Positions 1 to 8,613 of a stretch of 64,000 nucleotides of DNA are shown here, piece after piece. Source of the stretch: JBFGCM01 sp041581135 (GTDB lineage Bacteria > Actinomycetota > Acidimicrobiia > Spongiisociales > UBA5794); assembly GCA_041581135.1 (NCBI GenBank), contig JBFGCM010000004.1, positions 1-64,000 of the forward strand. Reading direction: 5' to 3'. The number at the start of each line of letters is the position of its first letter. Within the stretch, counting starts at the first letter, position 1. The notes under the pieces are model-generated. The model saw only the letters and a program-made list of their open reading frames with translations. It searched no databases and had not been told where the DNA came from. Made by a program: the position numbers and the translations under genes.

Positions 1-263
1 CTCGGGCTGGCCCATCGACACGTTCGGCGAGGAACGAGCCGAACCTGGCAACGACAAACCCCCGCAACCCACCGCCACGGCGCGCCAGCGAGCCTCCGTG
101 GCTCGAACGGCCGCCCCGGAGGGGAGTAGACCTCGGGCTGGCCCATCGACACGTTCGGCGAGGAACGAGCCGAACCTGGCAACGGCGAACCCCCGCAAAC
201 CACCGCCAGGGAGCGCCAGCGAGCCTCCGTGGCTCGAACGGCCGCCCCGGAGGGGAGTAGACG
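1..263. repeat. Two tandem 131-bp repeats abutting tRNA-Pro
   Basis: Two copies of a 131-bp unit lie head to tail (1-131 and 132-262) and differ at only about 5 positions. The array may extend beyond the window edge. Each unit begins with 11 bases (TCGGGCTGGCC) identical to the 3' end of the adjacent tRNA-Pro, so a third partial unit start coincides with the tRNA itself. Read on the minus strand, a unit can form several hairpins, including GTTCGGC/GCCGAAC and CGAGCC/GGCTCG. No credible coding sequence is seen here. Confidence 0.85.
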
Positions 264-337
264 TCGGGCTGGCCGGATTTGAACCGGCGACCTCTTGACC
301 CCCAGTCAAGCGCGCTGCCTAGCTGCGCCACAGCCCG
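264..337 (-). tRNA. tRNA-Pro (anticodon GGG)
   Basis: On the minus strand the sequence folds as a 74-nt cloverleaf. The acceptor stem is CGGGCTG/CAGCCCG, the D stem GCGC/GCGC, the anticodon stem CTTGA/TCAAG with loop CTGGGGG (anticodon GGG), and the T arm GCCGG-TTCAAAT-CCGGC. The discriminator base is A and CCA is not encoded. A possible -10 (TACACT) lies at 346-351 just upstream. Confidence 0.95.
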
Positions 338-373
338 TGGCGGACAGTGTATCGCCTCGGCTCGCCTCCCCGG

Positions 374-523
374 CTACCCCACTACCCAGTCGAGCAGCCT
401 GGCCCCGAGCTGGATGAACCGCACCAGGAGGTAGAAGGCGGCGAGGCCGACCACGACGAGGAAACCGACCGGCCACCCCTCGTCTTCTTCGGGGGCGGCG
501 CCGCCGGGTTCCTCGATGTTCAT
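374..523 (-). CDS. Small single-pass membrane protein (hypothetical)
   Basis: This 49-aa protein has an acidic N-terminus (EEPGG, EEDEG), then one hydrophobic segment at about residues 18-36 (GFLVVVGLAAFYLLV) and a short amphipathic tail. The ATG at 523 lies 10 nt after the stop of the carboxylase gene upstream, which suggests the same transcript. An in-frame start at 565 would overlap the carboxylase and is less likely. I do not recognise a family. The function is unknown; it may be a membrane partner or simply a small envelope protein. Confidence 0.5.
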   Translation of the reverse strand: MNIEEPGGAAPEEDEGWPVGFLVVVGLAAFYLLVRFIQLGARLLDWVVG

Positions 524-533
524 GCGCGCACCG

Positions 534-2045
534 TCACACCGGCGGCACGCCGTGGCGGCGACCACTGAAGAAGCGGTCCTTGCGGGAGGCGCGCTCCAGC
601 CGGGTGATCAGCTCGTGTCGCAGATCCTCGGGCTGCACGACGGCGTCGACGACCAGCTCGGCGGCGAGCCGACCAAGGTCGACGTCTTCGAGGTACTCGG
701 CCTGCAGCTCGGCGACGAACTCTGCACGTTCGTCCTCCGGGAGCGCCTGGATCCGGTTGTAGTGGACGGCGTTGATGGCAGCCTCTGGCCCCATCACGGC
801 GATCTCAGCGGTGGGCAGCGCCAGCGTCGCATCCGGCACGAACCCGGGCCCGGAGAAGGCGTAGAGCCCGGCACCGTAGGCCTTGCGCACGATCACCGAG
901 ATCCGCGGCACGGTGGCCTCGGCGATCGCCGTCAACATCTTGGCACCGGCGCGGATGATGCCCTCCCGCTCTACGTCCTTGCCGATCATGAAGCCGGGGA
1001 CATCGGCCAGGAAGACGAGCGGAACATTGAACGCGTCGCACAGCCAGATGAATCGGGCCGCCTTGTCTGCGGAATCGACGAACAGCACCCCGCCGAGATG
1101 ATTGGGTTGCGACGCCACGATGCCGATCGGCTTGCCGTCCAGCCTGGCGAATGCGGTGATGACCTCTGGGGCGAACAGCTCTTTGACCTCCAGCAACTCG
1201 CCGGCGTCGACCAGGGCCGTGATGACGTCGCGCATGTCATAGCCGACCTTGTCGTCCTCCGGCACCTTGACCGCTGAGCCTTCCGGGGGCGGCTCGGGTG
1301 CGAACTCGGGCGGCAGCACCCGATAGTGATCTGCCACGAACGAGAAGTAGTGCTTGGCCCACTCGATGGCCGCCTCGTCGGAGTCGACCAGGGCATCACC
1401 GCATCCCGACACGGTGCAGTGCATCCGGGCGCCGCCCATCTCCTCGAGCGTGGTGGTCTCACCGATCACCATCTCCGCCATGCGCGGCGAACCCAGGTAC
1501 ATCGATGCGCGGCCCTCCACCATCACCACGACGTCGCAAAAGGCGGGGATGTAGGCCCCTCCTGCGGCTGACGGACCGAACAAACAACAGATCTGCGGCA
1601 CCCGGCCGGACAGGGTGACCTGTGTGTAGAAGATGCGACCGGCGCCACGTCGTCCCGGGAAGACGTCGATCTGATCGGTGATGCGCGCTCCTGCAGAGTC
1701 GATCAGATAGAACACGGGGAGCAGCTCACGGTGCGCCGACTCCAGGGCCCGCACGATCTTCTCCACCGTCAACCGACCCCAGCTGCCGGCCTTCACCGTC
1801 GGGTCGTTGGCGATGACCATCACCGGGCGACCGTCGACGGTCCCCCGCCCGGTCACCACGCCGTCGGCGGCCAGATCCTCGTCCTGGTTGGCGAGGAGAC
1901 CGTCCTCCACGAACGAACCGGCGTCGCACAGCTGCGCTACCCGTTCCCGCACGAAGAGCTTGCCCTGCTCGGCGAGTCGGGCGTGGTACTTCTCGGGCCC
2001 GCCCTGGCGGGCTCGTTCGGACGCCTTGCGGAAGCGGTCCGTCAT
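534..2045 (-). CDS. Acyl-CoA carboxylase beta (carboxyltransferase) subunit
   Basis: This 503-aa protein is of the PccB/AccD/MccB class, which transfers the carboxyl group from carboxybiotin to an acyl-CoA. The N-terminal crotonase-like domain contains GPSAAGGAYIPAF, and the C-terminal half contains AYGAGLYAFSG, the usual acyl-CoA and biotin oxyanion-hole regions. Length is typical (about 500-540 aa). The substrate (propionyl-, methylcrotonyl- or another acyl-CoA) cannot be read from the sequence. No biotin carboxylase/BCCP subunit is in this window, so the partner must be encoded elsewhere. The start overlaps the der stop by 4 nt, so the two are probably co-transcribed. Confidence 0.93.
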   Translation of the reverse strand: MTDRFRKASERARQGGPEKYHARLAEQGKLFVRERVAQLCDAGSFVEDGLLANQDEDLAADGVVTGRGTVDGRPVMVIANDPTVKAGSWGRLTVEKIVRALESAHRELLPVFYLIDSAGARITDQIDVFPGRRGAGRIFYTQVTLSGRVPQICCLFGPSAAGGAYIPAFCDVVVMVEGRASMYLGSPRMAEMVIGETTTLEEMGGARMHCTVSGCGDALVDSDEAAIEWAKHYFSFVADHYRVLPPEFAPEPPPEGSAVKVPEDDKVGYDMRDVITALVDAGELLEVKELFAPEVITAFARLDGKPIGIVASQPNHLGGVLFVDSADKAARFIWLCDAFNVPLVFLADVPGFMIGKDVEREGIIRAGAKMLTAIAEATVPRISVIVRKAYGAGLYAFSGPGFVPDATLALPTAEIAVMGPEAAINAVHYNRIQALPEDERAEFVAELQAEYLEDVDLGRLAAELVVDAVVQPEDLRHELITRLERASRKDRFFSGRRHGVPPV

Positions 2046-3373
2046 GCCACGGCCCCCGAAGACCTCCGGGCGTGCGACCGGCTGACGAACGCGATGGGCG
2101 TCCCCATGAAGTCGTACTCCTCGCGCAGGCGATTCTCCAGGTAACGGAGGTAGTCGTCGCCGAGCTCACCACCGCGCGTGAACAGCACGATCGTGGGGGG
2201 CTCCGTGGCGGCCTGCACCGCAAAGACGATGCGCGCCCGGCGCCCCTTGCGCACCGGGGGCGGATGGGCATCCTGCCAGGTGCGCAGCTTCCGGTTGAGG
2301 TCCGGGGTCGGTACACGACGGCGGCGATTCTCGATCACAGTGGTGATCGCCTTGCCGAGACGATGGGTGCGTGCCCCGGTGAGCGCCGAGATCCTCAGCA
2401 CCGGGGCCCACCCGATGAAGGCGAGCCGATCGGCCACGCTGTCCTCGGTGATCTCACGCTGCTCCGGGTCGACGGCGTCCCACTTGTTCAGGAGCACCAC
2501 GATGGCGGCGCCGGCCGAGGCGATCTCCTCGGCAAGCCGCTGTTCCTGATGGGTGGCTCCTTCGAGGGCGTCGATGAGGAGCAACACGACATCGGCCTGG
2601 GTCACGACCTCGTGGGCCCGAAGCACGGAGTAGTACTCGACATCGTCCTTGATCTTGACCCGGCGCCGTATGCCGGCGGTGTCGATGAGCCGATACCGAT
2701 CACCGTCGATCTCGACCATCTCTTCGATCGGATCGCGGGTGGTGCCGGCCTGGGGGGTCACGATGACTCGATCCGTGCCCAGCAGCTTGTTCAGCAGGGT
2801 GGACTTGCCGACGTTCGGGCGGCCGACGATGGCCAGGCTCGGGTACGTCTCCTCTTCGACCTCGCCGCTCGCCTCGGGAAGCTTGGCCACCAGGGCGTCG
2901 AGGAAATCGCCGACGCCGCGGCCGTGCAGAGCACTGATCGGCGTCGGCGCGCCCAGCCCCAACCCCCACAGGTGCTCCAGGTCCAGCTCCTGGTTGGGAC
3001 CATCGACCTTGTTCGCCGCGAAGATCCACGGCACCGTCGAGCGCTGCAGCAGCCGCGCCACTCCCTGGTCGTCGTCGGTGATGGCGCTGCGGGCATCGGC
3101 CACGAACACCACCACGTCGGCGGCGGACATCGCCGCTTCGGCCTGCTCCCGGATCCCGGCGGTCAGCTCCTCACCCGGTCGCGCCTCCCAACCACCCGTG
3201 TCGATGAGCAGGAACGTCCTCCCGGCCCACTCGGCGATGAACTCCCGGCGGTCCCGGGTCACCCCGGGCTGCTCGTCGACGACCGCAGCCCTCCGCCGGA
3301 GGATCCGGTTGACGAGCGTCGACTTGCCGATATTCGGCCGCCCCACCACCGCCACCACCGGCAGGCGGCTCAT
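2042..3373 (-). CDS. der: Ribosome biogenesis GTPase Der (EngA)
   Basis: This 443-aa protein carries two tandem GTPase domains. The first has GRPNIGKST near residue 11, DTGG and NKVD; the second has GRPNVGKST near residue 184, DTAG and NKWD. A C-terminal KH-like domain follows. This double-G-domain layout is diagnostic of Der, which acts in maturation of the 50S ribosomal subunit. It overlaps the upstream DUF512 gene and the downstream carboxylase gene by 4 nt each, so translational coupling is likely. Placement near cmk is the usual actinobacterial order. Confidence 0.97.
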   Translation of the reverse strand: MSRLPVVAVVGRPNIGKSTLVNRILRRRAAVVDEQPGVTRDRREFIAEWAGRTFLLIDTGGWEARPGEELTAGIREQAEAAMSAADVVVFVADARSAITDDDQGVARLLQRSTVPWIFAANKVDGPNQELDLEHLWGLGLGAPTPISALHGRGVGDFLDALVAKLPEASGEVEEETYPSLAIVGRPNVGKSTLLNKLLGTDRVIVTPQAGTTRDPIEEMVEIDGDRYRLIDTAGIRRRVKIKDDVEYYSVLRAHEVVTQADVVLLLIDALEGATHQEQRLAEEIASAGAAIVVLLNKWDAVDPEQREITEDSVADRLAFIGWAPVLRISALTGARTHRLGKAITTVIENRRRRVPTPDLNRKLRTWQDAHPPPVRKGRRARIVFAVQAATEPPTIVLFTRGGELGDDYLRYLENRLREEYDFMGTPIAFVSRSHARRSSGAVA

Positions 3374-4755
3374 GCGGTCGCTCCGGCGAGGATGCCCATC
3401 GGCGAGGGACCCACGGCGCGGATGGGCGCGTGCGCCACACCCGCCACCTCCGCCAAGGTCACATCGTCCAGGAAGGTGTCGCCGGAGAGGGCGACGTCGG
3501 GTAGGAGGTAGACCCCCACCGGCTCCGCGTCGGCGGCCAGGGCCCGTTTCAGGTCGGCCCCGACGAGTAAACCGGAGACGGCGGTGTTGCCCCCAAAGAA
3601 GTCGTTACGAACCGCCAAGACGCGGACCTCACGTGCCATCAGTGCGCCGAGACGCCCCGTGACCGGTGCCAGCACCTGGGCACCGTATTCGCCGGTGATG
3701 AGGACCACCGGACCCTCGGTGTCCGTTGCGGGATCAGGCCCGGGGTGGCGCGGGGAGCGATAGCCCTCGCCCGGCGCCGCATCCAGTGTCCGCCATTCTC
3801 CGGTGGGGGCAACACCGGCAGCGGCAGCGCCGGATTCGACTCGGTCCAGCTCGTCGTAGAACGCCCTGGCCATGCCGATCCCGTTCTCGTGCTGGGGGAA
3901 CCCCTCGTAGTCCGCCGTTGCCGGGAGCTCGCGACCGGCCAACAGATACAGCTCATCGGAGGCGAACAGCAAGCCGGTGCCGAGGCGCTCCCGCGCCACC
4001 TCCTGCCACGCATGGACGATGTCGAGGTCGCGGCGGGCACCCTCGGCTGTGTGAGCGACCAGGGCCGGTTCGGTGTTGAACCGGGACAGACCGAGCGGAA
4101 CGATGCCAACCGAGGCCAGATCGCCGTATCGCATGACCAGCTCGGCACACGTGCGCTCCAGGACGTCTCCGTCGTTGAGACCTGGACACAACACCACCTG
4201 GCCGTGGACCTCGACACCGTGGTCCAGGAGGGCACTCAGCCAGCGGAGGCTGGTGGCGCCCCGGCGGTTGCGCAGCATCCTGGCGCGTACCTCCGGATCA
4301 GTGGCGTGGATGGACACGTACAAGGGGCCCAGGCCCTCGTCGACCACCCGGGCCATGTCGAGCTCGGTGAAGCGGGTGAGCGTCGTGAAGTTGCCGTACA
4401 GGAAGGAGAGCCGATAGTCGTCGTCCTTCAGGTAGAGGCTCTTGCGCATGCCCGGCGGCAGTTGATAGATGAAGCAGAACTCGCAGTGGTTGTCACAGGT
4501 CTGGACGCGGTCGAAGATGGACGAGTCGAGCCGCAGCCCGAGCGGTGCGCCGACGTGCTTGGCCACCTCGACCTCGTACTCCAGGCCGCCACGTCGCACG
4601 CTCAGCTCCGGATCCGCCTCGTCCACCAGTTGCTGGTATTCGATGACGTCCGAGGGACGAACTCCGTTGACCGCGAGCAACTCGTCACCGACGGTGAGAC
4701 CGGCGATCGCGGCCGGGCTCCCTGGCACCACTTCGAGGACTGTCGGATACGACAT
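3370..4755 (-). CDS. DUF512 family protein (PDZ plus radical SAM-like Fe-S domain)
   Basis: This 461-aa protein starts with a PDZ-like segment (GSPAAIAGLTVGDELLAVNG, residues about 11-30), followed by a CxxxCxxC cluster (CDNHCEFC), which binds an Fe-S cluster in radical SAM enzymes, and then a C-terminal DUF512 domain. The molecular function of this family is not established. The frame stays open upstream to 5583, but that part is antisense to ispH. The ATG at 4755 has GAGGA about 7 nt upstream and begins the PDZ homology. It overlaps der by 4 nt and is divergent from ispH across a 78-nt gap. Confidence 0.88.
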   Translation of the reverse strand: MSYPTVLEVVPGSPAAIAGLTVGDELLAVNGVRPSDVIEYQQLVDEADPELSVRRGGLEYEVEVAKHVGAPLGLRLDSSIFDRVQTCDNHCEFCFIYQLPPGMRKSLYLKDDDYRLSFLYGNFTTLTRFTELDMARVVDEGLGPLYVSIHATDPEVRARMLRNRRGATSLRWLSALLDHGVEVHGQVVLCPGLNDGDVLERTCAELVMRYGDLASVGIVPLGLSRFNTEPALVAHTAEGARRDLDIVHAWQEVARERLGTGLLFASDELYLLAGRELPATADYEGFPQHENGIGMARAFYDELDRVESGAAAAGVAPTGEWRTLDAAPGEGYRSPRHPGPDPATDTEGPVVLITGEYGAQVLAPVTGRLGALMAREVRVLAVRNDFFGGNTAVSGLLVGADLKRALAADAEPVGVYLLPDVALSGDTFLDDVTLAEVAGVAHAPIRAVGPSPMGILAGATA

Positions 4756-4833
4756 GGAGGTCCTCAGGATAGGGCGGTTGCCGCCGACCACGAGAAGCAC
4801 CCTACGATGCCCACAGCGGCACCAGAGGTGACC

Positions 4834-5919
4834 ATGACCACCGAAGCGCATCCAGAAGGCGGCAGCACCGTGCTGTTGGCGGAGCCGCGTGGGTTCTGTG
4901 CCGGAGTGGAGATGGCCATCAAGGCGCTCACGTGGATGGTGCGCCTCTTCGAGCCTCCGGTCTACTGCTATCACGAGATCGTGCACAACGGCGCCGTGGT
5001 TGCCGCCTTCGAGGCGGCCGGAGTCGTGTTCGTCGACAGCATCGACCACGTGCCGGAGGGTGCCCCCGTGATGTTGTCGGCACATGGCAGCGCACCAGAG
5101 GTGGTGGCTGCCGCCACCGGCCGAGCTGCCGTCACGGTGGATGCGGTCTGCCCGCTCGTCACCAAGGTGCACCACGAGGTGAAGCGCATGGCGCGGGACG
5201 GTTACGACATCATCTACGTGGGCCACGAGGGCCACGATGAGGCCGTCGGCACGATCGCAGAGGCACCCGAGGCGGTGTCGTTGGTGGATCCGGATCGGGG
5301 ACTCGGGGACTTCTCGCCGCAGGACGAGTCCCGGGTGGCCCTCATGGCGCAGACCACCCTCGGGATGTATGAGTGGGAAGGGGTGCTCGCCGATGCCGAG
5401 CGCCGGTTCCCGCAGCTGTGGACCGCCCGCAAGAGCGACCTGTGTTACGCCACGACGAATCGGCAGACGGCGGTGGAACGCCTCGCCGAGCGCTGCGACG
5501 TGATCCTGGTGGTGGGCAGCGAGAACTCGTCGAACACCCAAGCGCTGGTCCGTACCGCCGCCCAAGCCGGGGCCGTCGCCCATCGCGTGGACGGGCCTGA
5601 GGCGATCGATCCGGCGTGGCTGGCATCGGCGTCGACGGTGGGAGTCACCGCCGGCGCCTCCGCCCCCGACCAGCAGGTCCGGGCCGTGATCGATGCGGTC
5701 AACGCGGACCGCGGTGTCGAGTTGCTCAAGGTGACGCCCGAGGACGAGTACTTCCCGCTCCCGCGCTCCCTGCGCAGCTTCGTGAAGACCCTGCAGGCAT
5801 TGGTGGAAGGTGGGTACTCCGCCCGCCGTCCCGGCGAGCCCGGCCTGTTGGAGAACGACCGCGCCTGGTCCGCGGCCGACGCCCTGCAGCTGCTCGAGAC
5901 GGGAACAGCCCCGAGCTAG
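4834..5919 (+). CDS. ispH: 4-hydroxy-3-methylbut-2-enyl diphosphate reductase
   Basis: This 361-aa enzyme catalyses the last step of the MEP isoprenoid pathway, making IPP and DMAPP with a [4Fe-4S] cluster. The three cluster cysteines are present: PRGFCAGVEMA (Cys22), DAVCPLVTK and SDLCYATTNRQ. The ATG at 4834 is preceded by AGAGGTGACC. An upstream in-frame ATG at 4807 is possible, but it overlaps a potential -10 (TACGAT, 4803-4808). The much longer upstream open frame is antisense to the DUF512 gene. The 3' end overlaps convergent cmk by 4 nt. Confidence 0.96.
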   Translation: MTTEAHPEGGSTVLLAEPRGFCAGVEMAIKALTWMVRLFEPPVYCYHEIVHNGAVVAAFEAAGVVFVDSIDHVPEGAPVMLSAHGSAPEVVAAATGRAAVTVDAVCPLVTKVHHEVKRMARDGYDIIYVGHEGHDEAVGTIAEAPEAVSLVDPDRGLGDFSPQDESRVALMAQTTLGMYEWEGVLADAERRFPQLWTARKSDLCYATTNRQTAVERLAERCDVILVVGSENSSNTQALVRTAAQAGAVAHRVDGPEAIDPAWLASASTVGVTAGASAPDQQVRAVIDAVNADRGVELLKVTPEDEYFPLPRSLRSFVKTLQALVEGGYSARRPGEPGLLENDRAWSAADALQLLETGTAPS

Positions 5920-6614
5920 ACCCCTGGCTCGGCGAGGGCACTCGCAGTGGCGCGCTCCACGATGGCCACTGCCTTGGCGACCACCTGGTCGACGTCCAGC
6001 TCCGACGTGTCGATGGTGACCGCGTCGTCTGCGGCGCGCAGCGGCGACACCTCTCGCGTCGAGTCGGCCTGGTCCCTCCTGGCGAGGTCGGCGGCCACGA
6101 CTTCGACGTCCTGATCGGCCGAGGTGAGGGTGTCACCCGCCCTGCGAGCGGCCCGTACTTCGGGACGGGCGGTGAGAAAGACCTTGGCGTCGGCGTTGCG
6201 GAAGACGACGGTCCCGATGTCGCGACCCTCGACGACGGCACGCCCGCCGTGCCGTGCCACCCATGCCCGCTGCCGGTCCACGAGGATCGCCCGCACCTCG
6301 GGCATGGCGGACACTTGGCTCACGTGCCGGGTGACGGCGTCGCTACGGATCTCGTCGGAGACGTCCTCATCGTCGAGCAGGAGCGTGCCGTTGCAGTACT
6401 CGAGCCGTGCGGCCTCCACCACATCGGCGACCTGGCGGTGCACCGCCTCGGTTCCTCCGGCAAGGTCGATGCCGGCACGGATGACCGCCAGCGTGGCACC
6501 GCGATAAAACGCTCCAGTGTCGAGGTGGGGGACGTCGAAATGGCGCGCTACCGCGTTCGCCACTGTCGTTTTGCCCACTCCGCCAGGACCATCGATCGCG
6601 ATCAGGTGAGGCAT
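5916..6614 (-). CDS. cmk: Cytidylate kinase
   Basis: This 232-aa protein is a (d)CMP kinase that makes CDP from CMP using ATP. The N-terminal P-loop IDGPGGVGKTTVANAVA and the motif LDTGAFYRGATLAV are typical of Cmk. VVEGRDIGTVVFRNADAKVFLTA follows the usual Cmk pattern; shortened here, the core is GRDIGTVVF. Length matches the family (about 220-230 aa). It lies 12 nt downstream of aroA and converges on ispH, so it ends a minus-strand run that includes aroA, rluB, scpB and scpA. Confidence 0.96.
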   Translation of the reverse strand: MPHLIAIDGPGGVGKTTVANAVARHFDVPHLDTGAFYRGATLAVIRAGIDLAGGTEAVHRQVADVVEAARLEYCNGTLLLDDEDVSDEIRSDAVTRHVSQVSAMPEVRAILVDRQRAWVARHGGRAVVEGRDIGTVVFRNADAKVFLTARPEVRAARRAGDTLTSADQDVEVVAADLARRDQADSTREVSPLRAADDAVTIDTSELDVDQVVAKAVAIVERATASALAEPGV

Positions 6615-6626
6615 CCAACCGAGAGA

Positions 6627-7907
6627 CTACTCCGGTTGCGAACCCCAGCTCTCGAGTTCGTCGAAGAACCCCGGCCAGGTCTTGCTGACACAGCCCGGAT
6701 CGTTGATCACCACGCCGTCGATGGTCAGTCCGGCGACGGCGAACGCCATGGCGATGCGGTGGTCGTCGTAGGTGTCGATGGTGGCGCCGGAGAGCGGGCC
6801 CGGCGAGATGCGCATCACGTCGGGTCCGGCTTCAACGCTCGCCCCCAGTTTGCGCAGCTCGGTGGCGAGTGCGGCGATGCGGTCGGTCTCCTTGAGCCGG
6901 AGCGTGCCCAGACCCCGGACCGTGGTATCGCCGGAGGCAAGAGCGGCCAGCACCGCGATGGCCATGGCGCCGTCCGGTGCATCGACCATGTCGACATCGA
7001 CCCCGACCAGATCGCCCCCGGCCACTGTGATGCCGTCGGCATCGCGAATCACCTGGCATCCCATCGCTTCGAGCACGTCGAGCACCATGAGATCGGCTTG
7101 GGTCGAAGTAGGAGCCATTCCCTGCACCGTCATCCGCCCCCCGGTGGCCGCAGCCGCCATCCATGCGTACACCGCAGCCGAGGCGTCGGGCTCGATGGCG
7201 TACCGGCGCGGCCGATACGTGGGGGCATTGCGCACCACCACTCCGGGCTCGTCGGTGAGTGCCGCGCTGGCCCCGAAGGCCGTCATCACCTCGATCGTCG
7301 TGGTGAGGTACGGGCGGCTCACCACGACGCCGTCCTCGAACTGGATGTGCACGTCGGCAGCGGCGTACGGGGCCACCAGCATGATGGCCGACGCGAACTG
7401 CGACGAGCGGCTGGCGTCGAGTACCACGCCTCCGCCGCGGAGGCGTGCCGGCTGCACTCGTACCGGCGGGCAGCCGCCGCGCCCGAGAGCCACCGCTCGC
7501 CCGCCCAGAGCGTTGATGGCATCGACGAGCTCGCTTATCGGTCGCTGCCGCATCCGAGCGGTACCAGTCACCGTGGCCGGGCCATTGGCCAAGGACGCCA
7601 GCGCGGTGACGAACCGTGCGGTGGTTCCCGAGGCACCGGCGTCGAGTACGGAGCTGGGCGCCGCAAACCTGCCACCCGTACCGGCGACCACCCAGCCGTT
7701 CGCCCGCATCTCGACGATCACGCCGAGACTGGCGAGGCACCCGCGCATGGCGGTGGTGTCATCGCTGTGCAATGCGCCCACCAGCACCGACTCTCCCTGC
7801 GCCAGTGCTGCGGCCACCAGCGCCCGGTTGGTGATCGACTTCGAGCCGGGTGGCCACACGGTGGCGGCCACCCGGGGTCGCGGTCTGATCCGGATGGACT
7901 CACTCAT
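6627..7907 (-). CDS. aroA: 3-phosphoshikimate 1-carboxyvinyltransferase (EPSP synthase)
   Basis: This 426-aa enzyme of the shikimate pathway condenses shikimate-3-phosphate with phosphoenolpyruvate. The N-terminal PGSKSITNRALVAAA holds the Lys-Ser-Asn substrate-binding residues, and the C-terminal half has LKETDRIAAL and DDHRIAMAFAV, both diagnostic. The ATG at 7907 (MSESIRIRPR) was chosen because upstream sequence is antisense-like filler within rluB. It overlaps the rluB 3' end by 8 nt. In many actinobacteria cmk follows rluB directly, so aroA here is an insertion into that arrangement. Confidence 0.96.
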   Translation of the reverse strand: MSESIRIRPRPRVAATVWPPGSKSITNRALVAAALAQGESVLVGALHSDDTTAMRGCLASLGVIVEMRANGWVVAGTGGRFAAPSSVLDAGASGTTARFVTALASLANGPATVTGTARMRQRPISELVDAINALGGRAVALGRGGCPPVRVQPARLRGGGVVLDASRSSQFASAIMLVAPYAAADVHIQFEDGVVVSRPYLTTTIEVMTAFGASAALTDEPGVVVRNAPTYRPRRYAIEPDASAAVYAWMAAAATGGRMTVQGMAPTSTQADLMVLDVLEAMGCQVIRDADGITVAGGDLVGVDVDMVDAPDGAMAIAVLAALASGDTTVRGLGTLRLKETDRIAALATELRKLGASVEAGPDVMRISPGPLSGATIDTYDDHRIAMAFAVAGLTIDGVVINDPGCVSKTWPGFFDELESWGSQPE

Positions 7908-8613
7908 CGGCGGCAGCGTAGAGGGACCGCACCTCGTCGACGCGCAGTGGGCGCCACGTACCGGGCGCCAGGTCGCGATCGCGCACGGGTCCGACGGCTG
8001 TCCGCACGAGATGAACCACCGGATGGCCGATGGCGTCGAACATGCGGCGTACCTCTCGGTTTCGCCCTTCTGCGATGACCACTTCGACGTGGGTGGCATC
8101 GCCGTGGCTGCCCTTGGCGTTCGCCGACAGGGCCGTCGCCGGGCCGTCGTCGAGCTCCACTCCCGACACGAGCCGCCGTAGGTCGGCCGCCGCCGGCCGA
8201 CCGGTCACCGTCGCCAGATAGGTCTTGGGAACGCCGAAGCGGGGGTGGGTCAGCCGGTGGGTGAGGTCACCGTCGTTGGTCAGCACCAGCAGACCCTGAC
8301 TGTCCAGGTCGAGCCGTCCCACCGGGTGCACGCGGACGTCGGCCGGCACGAGGTCGATCACGGTGGGCCGTCCTTGGGGATCCGACACCGTGGTCACCAC
8401 TCCCTCCGGCTTGTACAGCAGGTAGTACACGAGACCGGGCCGCACCGGCAGCGGGATACCGTCCACCTCGATGTGCACGGTTTCAGGATCCACCTGCTGC
8501 CCGATGGTGGCCGGGGCACCATCGACGGTGACACGGCCCGCACGGATCATGTCCTCGGCCGCACGACGCGAGGCGAGCCCGGACCGGGCAATCAGCTTGT
8601 GGATTCGCTGGAT
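7900..8613 (-). CDS. rluB: 23S rRNA pseudouridine synthase, RsuA/RluB family (non-canonical start)
   Basis: This protein of about 237 aa has an N-terminal S4 RNA-binding domain (KLIARSGLASRRAAEDMI) and a pseudouridine synthase domain whose catalytic Asp is in VGRLDLDSQGLLVLTNDGD. It modifies a uridine in rRNA. No ATG, GTG or TTG lies in frame at the expected start, which overlaps the scpB 3' end. An ATC codon at 8613-8611, five nt after GGAG, fits the expected N-terminus best; CTG at KLIAR is another option. Position between scpB and aroA/cmk supports RluB. The start is tentative, the identity firm. Confidence 0.88.
   Translation of the reverse strand: MQRIHKLIARSGLASRRAAEDMIRAGRVTVDGAPATIGQQVDPETVHIEVDGIPLPVRPGLVYYLLYKPEGVVTTVSDPQGRPTVIDLVPADVRVHPVGRLDLDSQGLLVLTNDGDLTHRLTHPRFGVPKTYLATVTGRPAAADLRRLVSGVELDDGPATALSANAKGSHGDATHVEVVIAEGRNREVRRMFDAIGHPVVHLVRTAVGPVRDRDLAPGTWRPLRVDEVRSLYAAADE

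Noticed and set aside
1..263. CRISPR array
   Set aside because: Units are 131 bp with no short repeat-spacer pattern, only two copies and no cas genes.
4756..5583. Upstream extension of the DUF512 frame
   Set aside because: It is antisense to ispH, and the PDZ homology starts only at the ATG at 4755.
5616..8078. 820-aa plus-strand open frame spanning cmk and aroA
   Set aside because: Both cmk and aroA are clear on the minus strand; the plus frame is a GC shadow.
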